64,000 nucleotides of DNA from Prorocentrum cordatum (GCA_963575745.1 CAUYUJ010005692.1:62001-126000), one strand, 5' to 3'; shown: positions 1 to 11,000, counted from the stretch's first letter. Made by a program: numbers and translations. Notes: a model not told the origin generated them from the sequence alone.

Positions 1-177
1 AGAACCCAGGGGACGCCCCAATCGGCGCAGACGCCCCGGGCGGGCACGCGCGCCCCTTGGCACGCCGGCTGGCGGTGGCATCCAGGATTCGAAGGCCCAG
101 GCCAGGCGCGAGGCTGGGCCCGGGCCCATCGCCAATCCCGCGGCCAGGGCCATTCCCGACGATGCCAGAGCGAAGCG

Positions 178-334
178 CTCCAGCACCAGGTCGAGACACC
201 TGCTGCGGACTTCACCGTGCAAGTCCGCTGGGACGAAGACGCGGGGAGGGGACCCTGGATCGAGGCCAGGAGAGAGGAGAAGGACGACAGCGAGGAGCGG
301 GCCCGGGACCCGAGCAAGAAGACGAGCGAGAAAG
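178..334 (+). CDS. possible exon, acidic/basic charged protein
   Basis: An open frame reads about 50 codons of charged protein and runs to a GT donor-like site at 335-336 (AAAG|GTGCGT). The segment is rich in Arg, Glu, Asp and Lys and includes QVRWDEDAGRGPWIEARREE. No start codon, acceptor or domain could be fixed and I recognise no family. The two other forward frames are also partly open because the DNA is GC-rich, so this is only a candidate exon of a gene entering from the left edge. Confidence 0.25.
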
Positions 335-469
335 GTGCGTTTGGGCCCAGTCCTTCCGCAGGCCGTGCGCCCGCGCGCAGGGACCGAGGTTCATTTCGAG
401 ACAGCAAGCCGTACGATGTCCAATCTGCTCCGTAGCCTCTTAAACTGCAGCTGCCCCGGACAGGTGTCC

Positions 470-800
470 GTAACGTGCGAGGCTCGCTTCGAGTTCGCTT
501 CGCGCTGCCAGCGTTGCTGCCAGGAACCGCACCCCCAGCGTGCTGGCTCGCGGGCGGCACATATCGCATCTCCAGCACTGTCGGCAGCAATAACACTCCG
601 AGTGAGCTGGCTCGCTTCTGGTGCGCTTCGCGTTGCCAGCATTGCTACCAACGTTCTTGCCGGAAACCCATTCCGAGCGTACCAGCTCGAGGCCCGCGCA
701 CATTGCGCTGCCAGCGCTGCTGCCGTCGTTGCTGCCAGGAAGTTCACCTCGAGCGTGCCTGCTCGCCTGCCCCACTGCATTGTCTTGCAGCGTCGGCGTT
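470..800. repeat. degenerate ~70-bp tandem repeat
   Basis: Four to five diverged units share a core of the form TTGCTGCCAGGAA, then CTCGAGCGTGCTGGCTCG, then GGCACATTGCGCTGCCAGC. Related single units lie at about 11700-11860 and 12130-12290, joined to GGA tracts. Open frames through this region are by-products of the repeat. Confidence 0.6.
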
Positions 801-838
801 TTCCGCTGCGAGGCTTGGACTCAGTCTGCTCATGGGTA

Positions 839-1022
839 CCCCAGATTTCGTAATAAAAGGGAGGCGGTCTGGACCCTCCAAGACAAGCCATTTCAGACCC
901 CCCCCCCGTGGGATAACCCTCCAAAACATTGTCCCCAGACCCCCCCCCGGCCCTCCAAGATAGCCTGGGAGAGACCCCCCCCCCGAAACGAGACCCTCCT
1001 CCCTTTATTGCGAAATCTGGAG
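839..1022. mobile_element. MITE family A, copy 1 (TA target duplication)
   Basis: A 184-bp non-autonomous element with terminal inverted repeats of about 30 bp. It begins CCCCAGATTTCGTAATAAAA and ends with the imperfect reverse complement (TTTATTGCGAAATCTGGAG). It is flanked on both sides by TA (837-838 and 1023-1024), as in Tc1/mariner-derived Stowaway-type MITEs. The interior is poly-C/poly-G rich. A second copy lies at 26796-26973. Confidence 0.85.
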
Positions 1023-1278
1023 TACCCTTTCCTGTGTACCGTCCTCCACGGGGACTGAGACGGCGGCCCCCAGCGTTGCGACTTCGTCTGGGCCAGGCCC
1101 CGTTGCAGCGCCCGCGACTCCGAGCCCCCTCTCGACCTCGTCGTTTCCAGAGCGTCGTGGCGCGGCCGGCCTTGGCGAGAGAGTTGGATACACATGTTCC
1201 CCGATGTCTTCCCGGCGTTCGGCTCTTCCATGGCCGTGTAGGCTGGCCGCTCTGCGGGGCCTGCAGCGAGGACAAAGG

Positions 1279-1294
1279 AAACGAACAGGAGGAG
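1279..1294. repeat. left target-site duplication of minus-strand LINE
   Basis: AAACGAACAGGAGGAG occurs here and again at 8099-8114. The two 16-bp copies bracket the LINE body 1295-8098. The right copy runs on into (GGA)n, so the original target was the edge of a GGA microsatellite. Confidence 0.85.
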
Positions 1295-1469
1295 TAGCGC
1301 GCGGTGGAGGGCGCGATCCCTCCGACGCCCGCGCCCGCGGGCGCCCGACCGCGGGGGGCCCCCTGGCTGGGAAGCCCCCCGACCGTGAAGAGGCCGACCT
1401 CGAGCTCGTGGCCGAACACGATGGTCAGGTCGGCTACGCAATGCCGCCCCAGCAGGCCCCCGTCTAAAT

Positions 1470-1790
1470 CCGATGGGGCGCTCTCGGGGGGCGGACCTGC
1501 TGGGGCAGCGGCGCCAGCCTGGCGCTCGGCCCCGCTCGTGCCCGTTTCGTTCCCAGGGGCGCTCTGGGGGAGCAAGTGAGCGGGGCCAGCGCGCGCTCCA
1601 GCCACGGCGCCCGCACCCCAGCGGGCCCCGGCCACGCACCAAGAGGCGCTCTCGGGGGGCGGGCCCGCTGGGGCTGCCCAGCTCCCCAGGCGTTCGGCCC
1701 CGCTAGCGCCTGGCTGACTCCCAGGTGCGCCCAGGGGAAGCCAGCTAGCGGGGCCTGCGAGCTCGCCAGCTGAGGCCGCGCCGACGCCAA
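1470..1790. repeat. GC-rich ~180-bp tandem repeat in the LINE 3' region
   Basis: Two units share GGCGCTCTCGGGGGGCGG and the text GCGTTCGGCCCCGCT or close variants, spaced about 170-180 bp apart. They lie between the last recognisable coding sequence of the LINE (about 1858) and its 3' end. The long minus-strand open frame crossing them is a composition effect. Confidence 0.55.
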
Positions 1791-1857
1791 TCTCGCCAGG
1801 CTCACCTGGTCCACCAGCACCTGGCTCGCACAGCTCTGGCTCCAGTCGAGTGATCCT

Positions 1858-4336
1858 CACTGGCACTCTCGCGGAAACTGCAGGAGCCATACCTTTCGCC
1901 AGCCTAGCAAGCGCGAGCTTGCCCTTCGGGCCAGCGTACCCACACTCCTTGTTGAAAGTCGAAGGCCTGCACGTTGCCACCGTGCCACAAGCCGTACACA
2001 TGATGAATGGCGTATCCTTCGTGAGGTCCGCCTCTCTCCGTCCATAGCTTCACCAGCACATGCTTCTTCAGGAGCTGGTTGTTGATCTCGAGGACGGGGT
2101 TGGCGATGTCCCCTGGGCACTCAGACTGCCTGCGAGACCACCTGCACCACGTGCGCCATTGGCGCCCAGGAGGCCCCCGAAGATCATACTCCAATCGCGC
2201 AGCAACCATTCTCTTCTCAGCCTTGGGCGCTGGGCGGTTCGGCTTGGCCTTTCTGTGCGTGTAGTCCTCGCCGCCCATGCTGGAGCCAACTGCGGCCACC
2301 CACGTCGCGACGCCCTCGACACACTCGTGCACCTGCTTGAGCACTTTCCTGTCCTCGACCTTGATGCGAGCCGACGCCGCCGCGCTCTTGGCCGCCCTGT
2401 CCGCGTACTCGTTGCCGAGCCAGTCACGGTAGTCGAGGCCACTGCTGCGCATTTACTTCCTGGGCACGTGGGCAGCTATCTTGACGACTGTGAGTCCCTG
2501 CTCGCCGAGACCTCCAAACTCATCCAGCAAGCGCCAGACCTGCTGCCGCAGGTCTGCCCAGGCGAACCCAAAGCCCGCTGTCCGCCGCTGCCCGTGCCCC
2601 AAGAGCCCTTTGACCACGAAGGAGCTGTCGGTGACGGCCTTCGCGGGCGGCATCGCGTGCTTGAGCAGATACAGCAGGGCCGTCAGCCCACCTCCATTGA
2701 TGTCAACGAACGGCGCGTCAAGGACCCCCGAGATCCCGACATCGAACTCGTGGGAGTTCCCCTTCAGCGCGATGACAGCCCAGCCGACCGAGGTGTACCT
2801 CTCGTACTCCCCTTCGTAGGCTGAGCCGTCTAAGTACAGCGTGCCCGCAGGAAGCCAACCCTGTACATTATCTCCAAGCCAGCAAACTTGATCATCACGA
2901 GCAGGCTTCACGATGTGCTGCGGGTAAGGCGCCAAGCACCGCTCGAGAAGTACACGGGTGGGACCATCCGCCGCCTGTGCATGCAGCTCTGCGATCTGTG
3001 TCGGTAACTTCAGCTCAGGAGGCCAGCCCACGCATTCACAGTGCCGATGGAGTAGTGACCCGAACTGACCGCACTTGAGGCACAACGGGTCAGCCGCGCA
3101 CCCGCATTCGCACTTCCTGCTCTGCGACCACTGCCCACCCTGAATCAGGGACTCCAGGTAGCCGCGCTCACGCGGCGTGAGGCGAATAGCTTTCGTAACC
3201 TTGACACCAGACACTCCACCAGCTCGGCTGTCGCTGACCTCGATCGCACGTCCAGCTTGATCTCCTGCTGGTGGCTCTTCTTCAGACAACTCAGGTGCAC
3301 CACCATCCAACACAGAGTCAAGGCACACCTCGCCGAAAACACTGCTGAACAGCCCAGACCACCCAGAATCGCGCCTGGCGTCCACGAGAGCTGCCGCAGT
3401 GAGTGCGGTACACATCTGATAGCCTGGTGGCAGCCCAGCTATCGGAGGGGCCATAACTCCGTCGGCGAGACGCACAGGCTGCTGACCCTCTCGCTCGGGA
3501 CGCCCTTCACCAACCAGCGTGACAACCTGCTCCGCCCCGTTCTTGCCAATGCTAGGGGTGTCCCTCACGTGGTACGACTTCGCCTCGGCCACGGAAGTCG
3601 TCGGCGCGCCCTGCTTGCCGAACAAGCCCTGCAGCTTCACCGTCCCTTTGTTGGTGAGGCGTGCAAGAGGTTCAAGAACACCACCTCCAGTCAAATGCTC
3701 AAGTTCGGCCTGCTTGCCAACCTCTCTCCACTGCCATGCCTCGGTAGCTCGCGCCAGAAGCCGTCTGATTGTCCAGGGAGCCACTTCGAAGACCTTGACC
3801 TTGTCGCCCTCGTGGATCTGCCAGACATCAGCCTCGATCACCTTCCAGCCCACCCGCGCCAAGGTCATCTTGACAGCCGAGAAGGGCCCCTTGACTTGGC
3901 TCCAGTGCTCCGCCTGGCTGCGGTTAAGGCAGTACTCCACAACGTGCCGAGGAATCCACCGCTCCCAGGTCGCCCGTAGTAGAGTAAGCACCGGTCCTTC
4001 TGTAGCTCTTATCATTGGATCCAATCCTTTCGTCAGCATCAAAGTGAGGGTCCTGGGGCGGCCTGCTGCCGAAGGTGCCACCGCCGTGAAGACCAGGCCC
4101 CTGATCTTGCTGAGCTCTTCGGTCGCGCAGCCCGTCACGTTCAGCCCGTAGCTGACCGACGCCTCTAAGCCACTGCGTGCAACTTTCCGTACAGCCATTC
4201 TGCGCCCCTTACCACATTTACGCAGCCAAACCCGTCTAAGCCGAAGACCAGCAGCAACCAGCTTCTCTCTACGCACAGCTCTAGGTACTCGCCGTCCACA
4301 CGCAAAGTCAATGCCAAGGTTCCTCTCCTTGGCAAC
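1858..4336 (-). pseudogene. LINE ORF2, thumb, RNase H and C-terminal zinc motif (broken)
   Basis: This is the 3' half of ORF2. After the TAA at 4337 the frame resumes with VAKERNLGIDFACGRR, which matches NLGSDFTAGRPFRSK in the plus-strand element. A zinc-like C/H cluster (CECG ... CLKCG ... LLHRHCEC) is followed by RNase H: the first Asp lies in LYLDGSAYEGEY, a later Asp in AVTDSSFVVKGL, and the last in GNEYADRAAKSA. The usual catalytic Glu is not where expected (GGGLTALLYLL). A TAA at 2453 cuts the RNase H just before its last helix, and the downstream segment is in the same frame. Near 2010 the frame shifts and ends in CTACGTVATC ... ECGYAGPKGK ... LAKGMAP, matching the CMSC ... KCGPP ... 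RLRKGQHP tail of the other LINE. Confidence 0.85.
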
Positions 4337-5866
4337 TTACTTAACTCCGATAGACCTGCTCAGCCTAGTTGCCACCTCTTGACGTGCCGTAGGCAGATTG
4401 CTGAGCACCCTGGACTTCGAGACCGCAATCTTCACGTCCACTGCCTCCAGGAGCGTCTGGAGCCTGAAAGCCGCATCTGCCACTTCTCTAGTGATTCTGA
4501 TCATACCTCCCACGTGATGCACCATGATGTCGTCGACCACGACCGCAAGCTGGAGCGCTGGGTGGTAGGACATCAGCAGGTCTAATGGCTTGATGAGCAG
4601 CAGCTTGAGCATCGTGGTGGCGAAGCCATCTCCAGGGAGCACGGACTGCTCCGAGAGTATCGTGACTGACAACGCCCTGCCCAAGCTGAGCACCCTCGGT
4701 GCACGATATAACTCCAAGGATACTTTAAGCTGACACAATGGGTACCCTGTGTCAGTCGCAGCCTCAAGTATCCAGTATGCCTGATCTGCTCGTACGCCTT
4801 CAGAAGGTCGAGGAGGATGGCCAGCGCACACCACCCCGAGGAGTCGCCACACTCCTCGCCCTTCGCTGTGGCCCACTCTGCGAACGCCGTTTGATGCCAC
4901 ACGGCTCGATCACACGCCCTGCCTGTGGCCGCCCACCAATACGGCCTGTCGTTCAGAGCTTCCCATCGTCGAGCCACACCTCTGCGTAGTCTAGCCTGGG
5001 TCCTCGCGAATGATGACCGCGATCGGGCGTACCCCGCCTAGTCTCTTCTGGATGAAGCATATTTTTGTCGCCAAGCTGGGCCAAGTAGCCCCCTTCTCGA
5101 TAGCCGAAATAATCTCCGCCAAGAGTTCAAGGCCAGCATAGTCCAGCTCCAGGAACTGCCGAGGGCTGATCGCGCCGAAGGGCGTGCCCGCCAGCACGGG
5201 AAAGGTCCTGAGCGTCACCTGCAGCTCCTCGACAGACGGCTTGGGCGGTCGCTCCCCGAGGTCTTGAGGCCAGCGGGCGGGGACTTGATGAAGATTGCAC
5301 CGACACCAGCGCCGCCACTCCTCCTCCAGCCCGCTGATCTCGCCCGCCAGGTCGGCGGGCACGCACAGCTCCTGCTGCATCGCGGGGCTGGGGTCAAACC
5401 CGCTGGGCACCTTCGTGATGGCATGGAGGCCACCACCTCCACCAAACGACTGCTCCTCGATCCAGGCCTCGAACTTGGTGCCGCGCTCGGCCATGTCGTG
5501 ATCCGCCAGGTCGGAGGCCGCCTGCTCGGCGCCAGCACTCAGCATCCCCAGCATGCCCGTGCACGCATGACTGACGCGCAAGCTGCTGAGCGCATGCCAC
5601 CACAGGCTCGCCACTGGAGCGGCTTCTGGGCTCTGGTCAGCCAGCCCAGCTCCCAGGTGCCTCTCCTGGACGAGCTTGGGCGCCTTCGCCACCAGCCTGC
5701 TGATACCTCGAAGAGCCTGAAGCCGTGCGAGGGGCTGCTCCACCTCTGCGGCTGCCTGCAACTCATTCGCCACGCGGAAGAGCCAGGTCGCCTCGGCCGA
5801 GACCCTCGGCCATCTCGCACAGGACACTGGTAGGTCGCGTGCTCGTCGTATTTGGAGCTCACGCCC
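4337..5866 (-). pseudogene. LINE ORF2, reverse transcriptase domain (broken)
   Basis: This is the non-LTR reverse transcriptase fingers and palm. The frame starts right after the TGA at 5867 and reads through an N-terminal region to KRLGGVRPIAVIIREDPG, the RT block with the conserved RPI. It stops at a TAG at 4991-4993. Motif A (LLDLLKAYEQI) lies in a shifted frame between about 4977 and 4745. The original frame is then regained for a motif B-like SVLPGDGFATTMLKLLL and motif C (VVVDDIMVHH, with the catalytic Asp pair). The frame ends at TAA 4337. The matched pair of frameshifts around motif A plus the two stops rule out a functional enzyme from this copy. Confidence 0.85.
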
Positions 5867-6776
5867 TCAGCCGCAATACTTCGGCGTGGTGCCCGAGATC
5901 TGGTAGACATCTATCCACTCACGCTCGGCTTGCTCAAGGAAGGCTTGCCGCGCCTTCGCCAGGTTCCCATGCTGAGCCAGAAGCTTCTGCACAACCGTGG
6001 CTGTCTGTGCCCAGCCTAACCCATGATCATCTCGAAGGCACCCTTGAGGTCGCTGCCGTGGGAACGCCTTGGGCATCATAGCCACCTTGATGAACTCCCT
6101 CCTCTTCGCCGCCTTGGGCGAGAGCAACGCAGGCCGATGCGGCCAGACAGCGGAACCTTCGATCACCTCGATCTCACTTACCTCGAGGTCTGCCGAGATG
6201 ATGAAGTAGTCAATGGCCCTGTTGGACTGAGCGCACGTCGGCGCGACAGTACTGCCCACCTTGCCATTGAAGAAGCGCAGGACCCCGCTCGCCTCGAGCT
6301 CATCCCTGGTGCAATTGGAACCTCCACCAACCAGGAAAGGTCTGCCAGACTCACGAATTCGGCGAGCCACACCCTTGAGGATCGCAAAGTTGTGCGGGTT
6401 GATGCCGACCCCGCTCTCGAGATACATATTGACTACGACCACGCCCTCGGGCAGCAACCCAGCTTAGCGTAGCGCCAGCGCTCGCCCCTCGCGGAGCACT
6501 GGGGGGGGCCGACCCAAGCATTGGAGCCAGCCCATGAGAAAGACGCGAACAAGTCAAGAGCCCGCCCGTGGCGAGCCCGCCTGTCTCGGAAGGAGTTGCT
6601 GGGGCCCCCGCTGCACGCCGACCCCGTCGACGAAGCTCCCCTTCAGCATCCGCCGTCCGTGCAGCCGAAAGCCGAGTCTCCTGGAACATGATGAGGTCGC
6701 TGTCTGGCACCGACCCGCTCATGCACTTGTCCAGGTTGCTGTGCGCATTCATGTTGATGATGCAGACCTTGAACAT
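5867..6776 (-). pseudogene. LINE ORF2, AP-type endonuclease domain (broken)
   Basis: ORF2 opens with ATG at 6776, 20 nt after the ORF1 stop. It begins MFKVCIINMNAHSNLDKCM, followed by SDLIMFQETRLS, the exonuclease-endonuclease-phosphatase fold start with its conserved Asn and the QE of the catalytic centre. A frameshift near 6460 moves the rest into another frame: VVVVNMYLESGVGINPHNFA, PFLVGGGSN, IDYFIIS and VWPHRPALL. The normal GGDxN motif reads GGGSN here, so a catalytic Asp is lost. The terminal SDH/SPH-type motif survives as PHRP. A TGA at 5867 separates it from the RT. This domain nicks the target DNA for target-primed reverse transcription. Confidence 0.82.
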
Positions 6777-6795
6777 CTCGTCGCTGCCCAGCTCG

Positions 6796-7947
6796 CTACC
6801 CCACCTGAGGCTGCTTGCCCAGCCTGATGGCGAAAAGCTCAAGCAGCTCACGCTTCTTGGAGTCAGCGTCGCCGTCGCAGAACTCAGCCAGAGTAGCGTC
6901 CAGCGAAGCATTCGTGAAGCGCATGATGCCATCCTTCTCGACCGTGATGCCCCCGTAGGGATCGCACTTGCTGATGCCCTTGCCGCCGCACTTGCCCTTG
7001 GGCCCTGCTGCCGCAGGCGCTGGTGGGGGCAAGTCTGCTGCGACAGGCGGCTTGACCACCTTGGGCGGGTTGACCCGGTCGGCGGCGAGGGACTGCAGCA
7101 ACGTCCTGAGCGGTCCAGCTGCAGGCCCAAGGTCAACGCCATCGAGCTGATCAGCCACCTGCTCAGCCAACTCCCCGTGCTTGGCCGCCAGCGCCGCCGC
7201 CACCGCGTCGACCACCTCGAGCGAGTGCATCTCCATGTCGGTGTCCTGCTTCGCCTTCTGGGCCTCCTCGCGCTCCTGGGCCTCCTTGGCCTGGGCGACG
7301 GCCTGCTGCAGCTCGTCGTCCAGCTGCTGGATGTACTTGTTCTGCTGCAGCACGGCCGCCACCGCCTCTGCCGCCACGAGCTCTCTGCGCTTCCCCTCTT
7401 CACGGGCGCGCTGGAGCCTCTTGCCCGCCTCGTCGGCCTGCACCTGTGCGCTCTTGACCGCCTTGATGGGCGAGAGAGTCCCCAGCTGCTGCTGCAGGAG
7501 GAACCTGGCCTGCCGCAGCAAGTGCTGGTCGGCAGGCGGCAGTATGGCAGGCGCGAAGATGGCGAAGTCCTCTTCGCTGATCCCCAGGTACCTGGCCCTT
7601 GCCTCGTCCGTGAGCACAGCGTACTTGGGTGGCGCACCTCCTGGTCCACCTCCTGCTCCAGACTGGTTCTTGCCGTAGCCCTTGAGTCCCTTGGACTGGT
7701 GCCAAGGCGCCTGTGACCAGTCCCAGCTGGCGGCTGGAGCACCGTACTGCCAGCTGCCACGAGGAGCAGGATGAGCACCCAGACCAGGAACGTGACCAGT
7801 CGGCCGATACGCAACGCAGCCAAGCTGCCTGCATTGTGCCCTCCAGCCCAGGTTCTTGTAGCCGCACCCGGAGCACGCCCAGGCCTTGATCTTCGTGTTG
7901 CCAGCGCCTGCACCGCCGCCGCCGTGCCCGCTGCCAGCAGGAGCCAT
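6796..7947 (-). CDS. LINE ORF1-like protein with RanBP2-type zinc finger and coiled coil
   Basis: An intact 383-codon ORF with ATG start (MAPAGSGHGGGGAGAGN). Residues about 22-45 fit a RanBP2-type zinc finger: WACSGCGYKNLGWRAQC plus a later Cys in CRQLGC. A Gly/Pro/Trp-rich linker follows, then a long Ala/Gln/Glu/Lys-rich coiled coil at about 135-260 and a C-terminal region with CDPYGGITVEKDGIMRF. It precedes ORF2 with a 20-nt gap, as expected for a two-ORF LINE, where ORF1 proteins usually bind RNA and package the transcript. The frame is uninterrupted although ORF2 is broken. Function in this lineage is inferred from position. Confidence 0.75.
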   Translation of the reverse strand: MAPAGSGHGGGGAGAGNTKIKAWACSGCGYKNLGWRAQCRQLGCVAYRPTGHVPGLGAHPAPRGSWQYGAPAASWDWSQAPWHQSKGLKGYGKNQSGAGGGPGGAPPKYAVLTDEARARYLGISEEDFAIFAPAILPPADQHLLRQARFLLQQQLGTLSPIKAVKSAQVQADEAGKRLQRAREEGKRRELVAAEAVAAVLQQNKYIQQLDDELQQAVAQAKEAQEREEAQKAKQDTDMEMHSLEVVDAVAAALAAKHGELAEQVADQLDGVDLGPAAGPLRTLLQSLAADRVNPPKVVKPPVAADLPPPAPAAAGPKGKCGGKGISKCDPYGGITVEKDGIMRFTNASLDATLAEFCDGDADSKKRELLELFAIRLGKQPQVG

Positions 7948-8063
7948 GGCGCGCCGCGCTGCGCAGCCCGACTCGTGTCAGAACGAACTTCCAAAATTGC
8001 TGGCCTCAAAGCGCGAACCCCCTCGCGCTCAGAAGCCGCCCCGAAAGACTCGCGGTCGTCGGG

Positions 8064-11000
8064 ATGGTTCATAGCCTTGAGCCAAAATGGCTACGGAAAA
8101 ACGAACAGGAGGAGGAGGAGGAGGAGGAGGAGGAGGAGGAGGAGACGGAGGAGGAGGAGGAGGAGGAGACGGAGGAAAAGGAGGAGGAGGAGGAAGAGGA
8201 GGAGGGGGAGGAGGAGGAGGAGGAGCGGGAGGAGGAGGAGGAGGAAGAGGAGGAGGACCCTGTTCCCTGGAAACCCTCCACCACCTTAGCCAGATGTGGA
8301 ACCATCGTTTGCGACCCAGTGTCTTTACTGCAGGCTGAAGGGGACAAGTTTGCTGCTATTTGGGGCTCTGGCAAAGGCACTGGTGTGAACCATGACCTTC
8401 TGCCCCACGGGCGAATTTTAGAGCCTGCCGAGCTCCGAGCTGTTTCCAAAAAGTATCGCACTTCCTCTGCTGTGAGTGTCGACGGCTTCCATTGCAGGCA
8501 TTTCAGCCTTCTCCCCGATGAGGCTTTGCATGCCCTGGCCCTGTGGTTCGCTGTTTGGGAAGCCACTGGAGACTTGCCCAGGCAACTCTCGTGGGTTCTT
8601 ATGGCCTTGTTGGCCAAGCCGACGGGCGGGTTCAGGCCCATTGGGGTGTTCCCGAGCCTGTACCGTCTTTGGGGTCGCGCCCGTCGTCGGGAGGCTCTCC
8701 AGTGGGAGCTCAACCATCCCAGGAAGTACTGGGCCGCTGGAGCCAACAGGGGAGCTGGGGACGTTGTCTGGAGGCAGGCCTTCAGGGCCGAAGCGGGCAC
8801 TCGCAAGAGAGAAGTGTCGGCGTCCATTTTCTGGGACCTCAGGAAGTACTATGAGCATATCGACCTGAGGTACCTCTGGCAGCAGTGCGAGCTTCTGCAC
8901 TTCCCGCTGCCTCTTGCGAGACTGGCCATCAGGGCGTATGCGAGTGCGCGCTTCCTGGCCCTAGGGGGCATCATCCAGGGCCCGTTTTTCGTTTCCAAGG
9001 GTTTAGTGGCGGGCTGCTCCTTTGCGACCAGCCTCATCCGTGTTTTTGCTATGCGGGCCTTCGACGAGGCCCTCGTTTCGGTTCCCAGGGCCCCTGGAGC
9101 CACGACTGATTTCGATGCCTACGTTGATGACCTCAGTCTCAGCTGCACGGGAACAGCTAAGGTTGTAGTTGCCAGCCTCACGGCGGGAGCCAAGGCGCTC
9201 CACCGAGCCATCACGACGACGCTCGAGTGCAAGCTGGCCATGGACAAAGTGGGTATGATTAGCAACTCCCCTGAAGTTTCCAGGAAGCTTTCGGAGATCC
9301 TGGGACCTCTTGTTGGGCCAGCCTGCTCTCGGGTTACCAACTTGGGCTCTGATTTTACTGCGGGCAGGCCTTTTCGTTCTAAGGGGCGCTCGGCCAAATT
9401 GAAATCCAGAACGGCTGCTGCGTTGAGGAAGACCAACAAGCTCAAGGGCCTCCAGCAGGCCCTCGGTCGCAGGTGTCTGAAGGTCTTCGCGGCGGGCCCT
9501 CTGGCTGGAGCTGCGTACGGTTCCGACTTGTATGGTATTTCGGACAGGGAGCTGCTTAACCTCAGAAGGATGGCCATGTCCTCGGTTAGGCCTAGAGCGC
9601 AGGGCAGGTCCCTCAGTGTCTTGTGTCTTCTTTCGGATGATCCGACGTGGAGGGGTAGCTGTGCGCCGCTCATTCGCTGGGCCAAGGAGGTCTGGACCCT
9701 GCATACTCACGGGTTCCCCTGGACCTTGAGCTGGGCCGAACTTAGGGATGGCTGGAGCGCCGTCTTCAAGTCGGATGATCACTCGTGGTCCAAGGTGGCT
9801 GGTCCGATTTCTGCCCTGCGTATGACCTTGTACAGGCTGGGCTGGACCATGCCCAACTTTTGCACCTTTGTGGACGATTTCGGCCGCGAAATCTCTTTGA
9901 CCCTTTCTTCCCCCAAGCTTGTTAAAGTTTTCTGTAAGGAAGCTCTTTTACGGAGCCTTGAGAGGGAGTCTGGGGACAAGTATGGTTGCGGTTTTAGGCT
10001 GTGTTGGGACGCGGTCAAGCAGCTTTTGTCTTCTAAGAAGGTTCCTAACTCCACAAAAGGTTGGATCCGTGCCCAGGCCACGAGAGCTTGCTGGACGGCA
10101 AGCGACGTAGCAGCAGCAGGGTACGACTTTTCTGACAAGTGCGCGTTGTGCGGTAAGGACCGCGACACCCTCTTCCACAGGCTCTATGTGTGCCCTGCTG
10201 TGCAGTCTGAGAGGGATGCGGTGCTTGACAGAAGTATTCAGAATGAAGCGTTGGAGCTAGGGGCTGATCATCTCGACATGTGTCTGTACCTGTTCGGTGC
10301 TTTTAAACATCCTGGAGACTACGCCCCTCCGCCACTGACTGAAGGAGGTACCAGCCTGGATTGGTTTGTTGATTTGCTTCCTGACCCCGAAGTTCCTGCT
10401 GCTGCTCCCTCCATCCCCCCCTCTTCGGGGCTCTGGGGGCACCTTTTTATGGATGGTTCGTGCCATCGTCATGTTGTGCGGGAATTGTCTAGGGCTGGTT
10501 GGGCCGTTGTCATGGTCTCGCGCTCTGGTGAGTGCCTTGGAGTTTTGAAGGGCCCCCTGTGGGCTCCGTGGCCTCAGACGCCCCAGGGTGCTGAGTTCGG
10601 AGCCCTGGCTTGGTCCGCTGTTCAAACGGAAGGCCCCGCTAAGTGTTACTCTGATTGTGCGAACGTGGTTCAATTAATGAATCTTGGTGCTGCGGACAGT
10701 GTCAGCGCCAGGCGTCAGTATGCGGGCCAGATTATTCAAGCTAGACATTTCTTTGGTCCCAACCTCGTGTCCTTAGAGAAGGTTGAGGCCCACAGAGACG
10801 CTGACGAGGAAGGGCTCTCCTCGCATGAGAGATTTGTGCGAAGAGGGAACTTCTTCGCTGACGTCTACGCGAAAGAAGGTGCCAGGCAGCACCCTGTTAT
10901 GAGTCCGACTGAGCAGGAAGCCCTCGATCATCAGATTTCAGTGTCGAGGGCGGTCCTGCTCGCGGGAGCGGAGCTCTTGCCACTTTGGCCAAAGTTGGAG

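Larger units (their letters stand above)
1295..8098 (-). mobile_element. near full-length LINE-type retrotransposon starting with the spliced leader
   Basis: A 6.8-kb insertion in a 16-bp target-site duplication. In element order (right to left) it contains the spliced leader (8097-8076), a short 5' leader, ORF1 (7947-6796), ORF2 starting 20 nt after the ORF1 stop, and a 3' region with a GC-rich tandem repeat. ORF2 order is apurinic-type endonuclease, reverse transcriptase, RNase H, C-terminal zinc motif. No poly-A tail is visible at the 3' end (1295). ORF2 has three in-frame stops (TGA 5867, TAA 4337, TAA 2453) and frameshifts near 6460, 4993/4745 and 2010, so this copy is dead but only mildly decayed. 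Its thumb and RNase H regions resemble those of the plus-strand element at 8258-11506. Confidence 0.9.

Noticed and set aside
391-2001. 536-codon minus-strand open frame
   Set aside because: Only its first 45 codons (LINE zinc tail) are protein-like; the rest crosses the LINE 3' repeat, the target duplication, the MITE and the 70-bp repeats.
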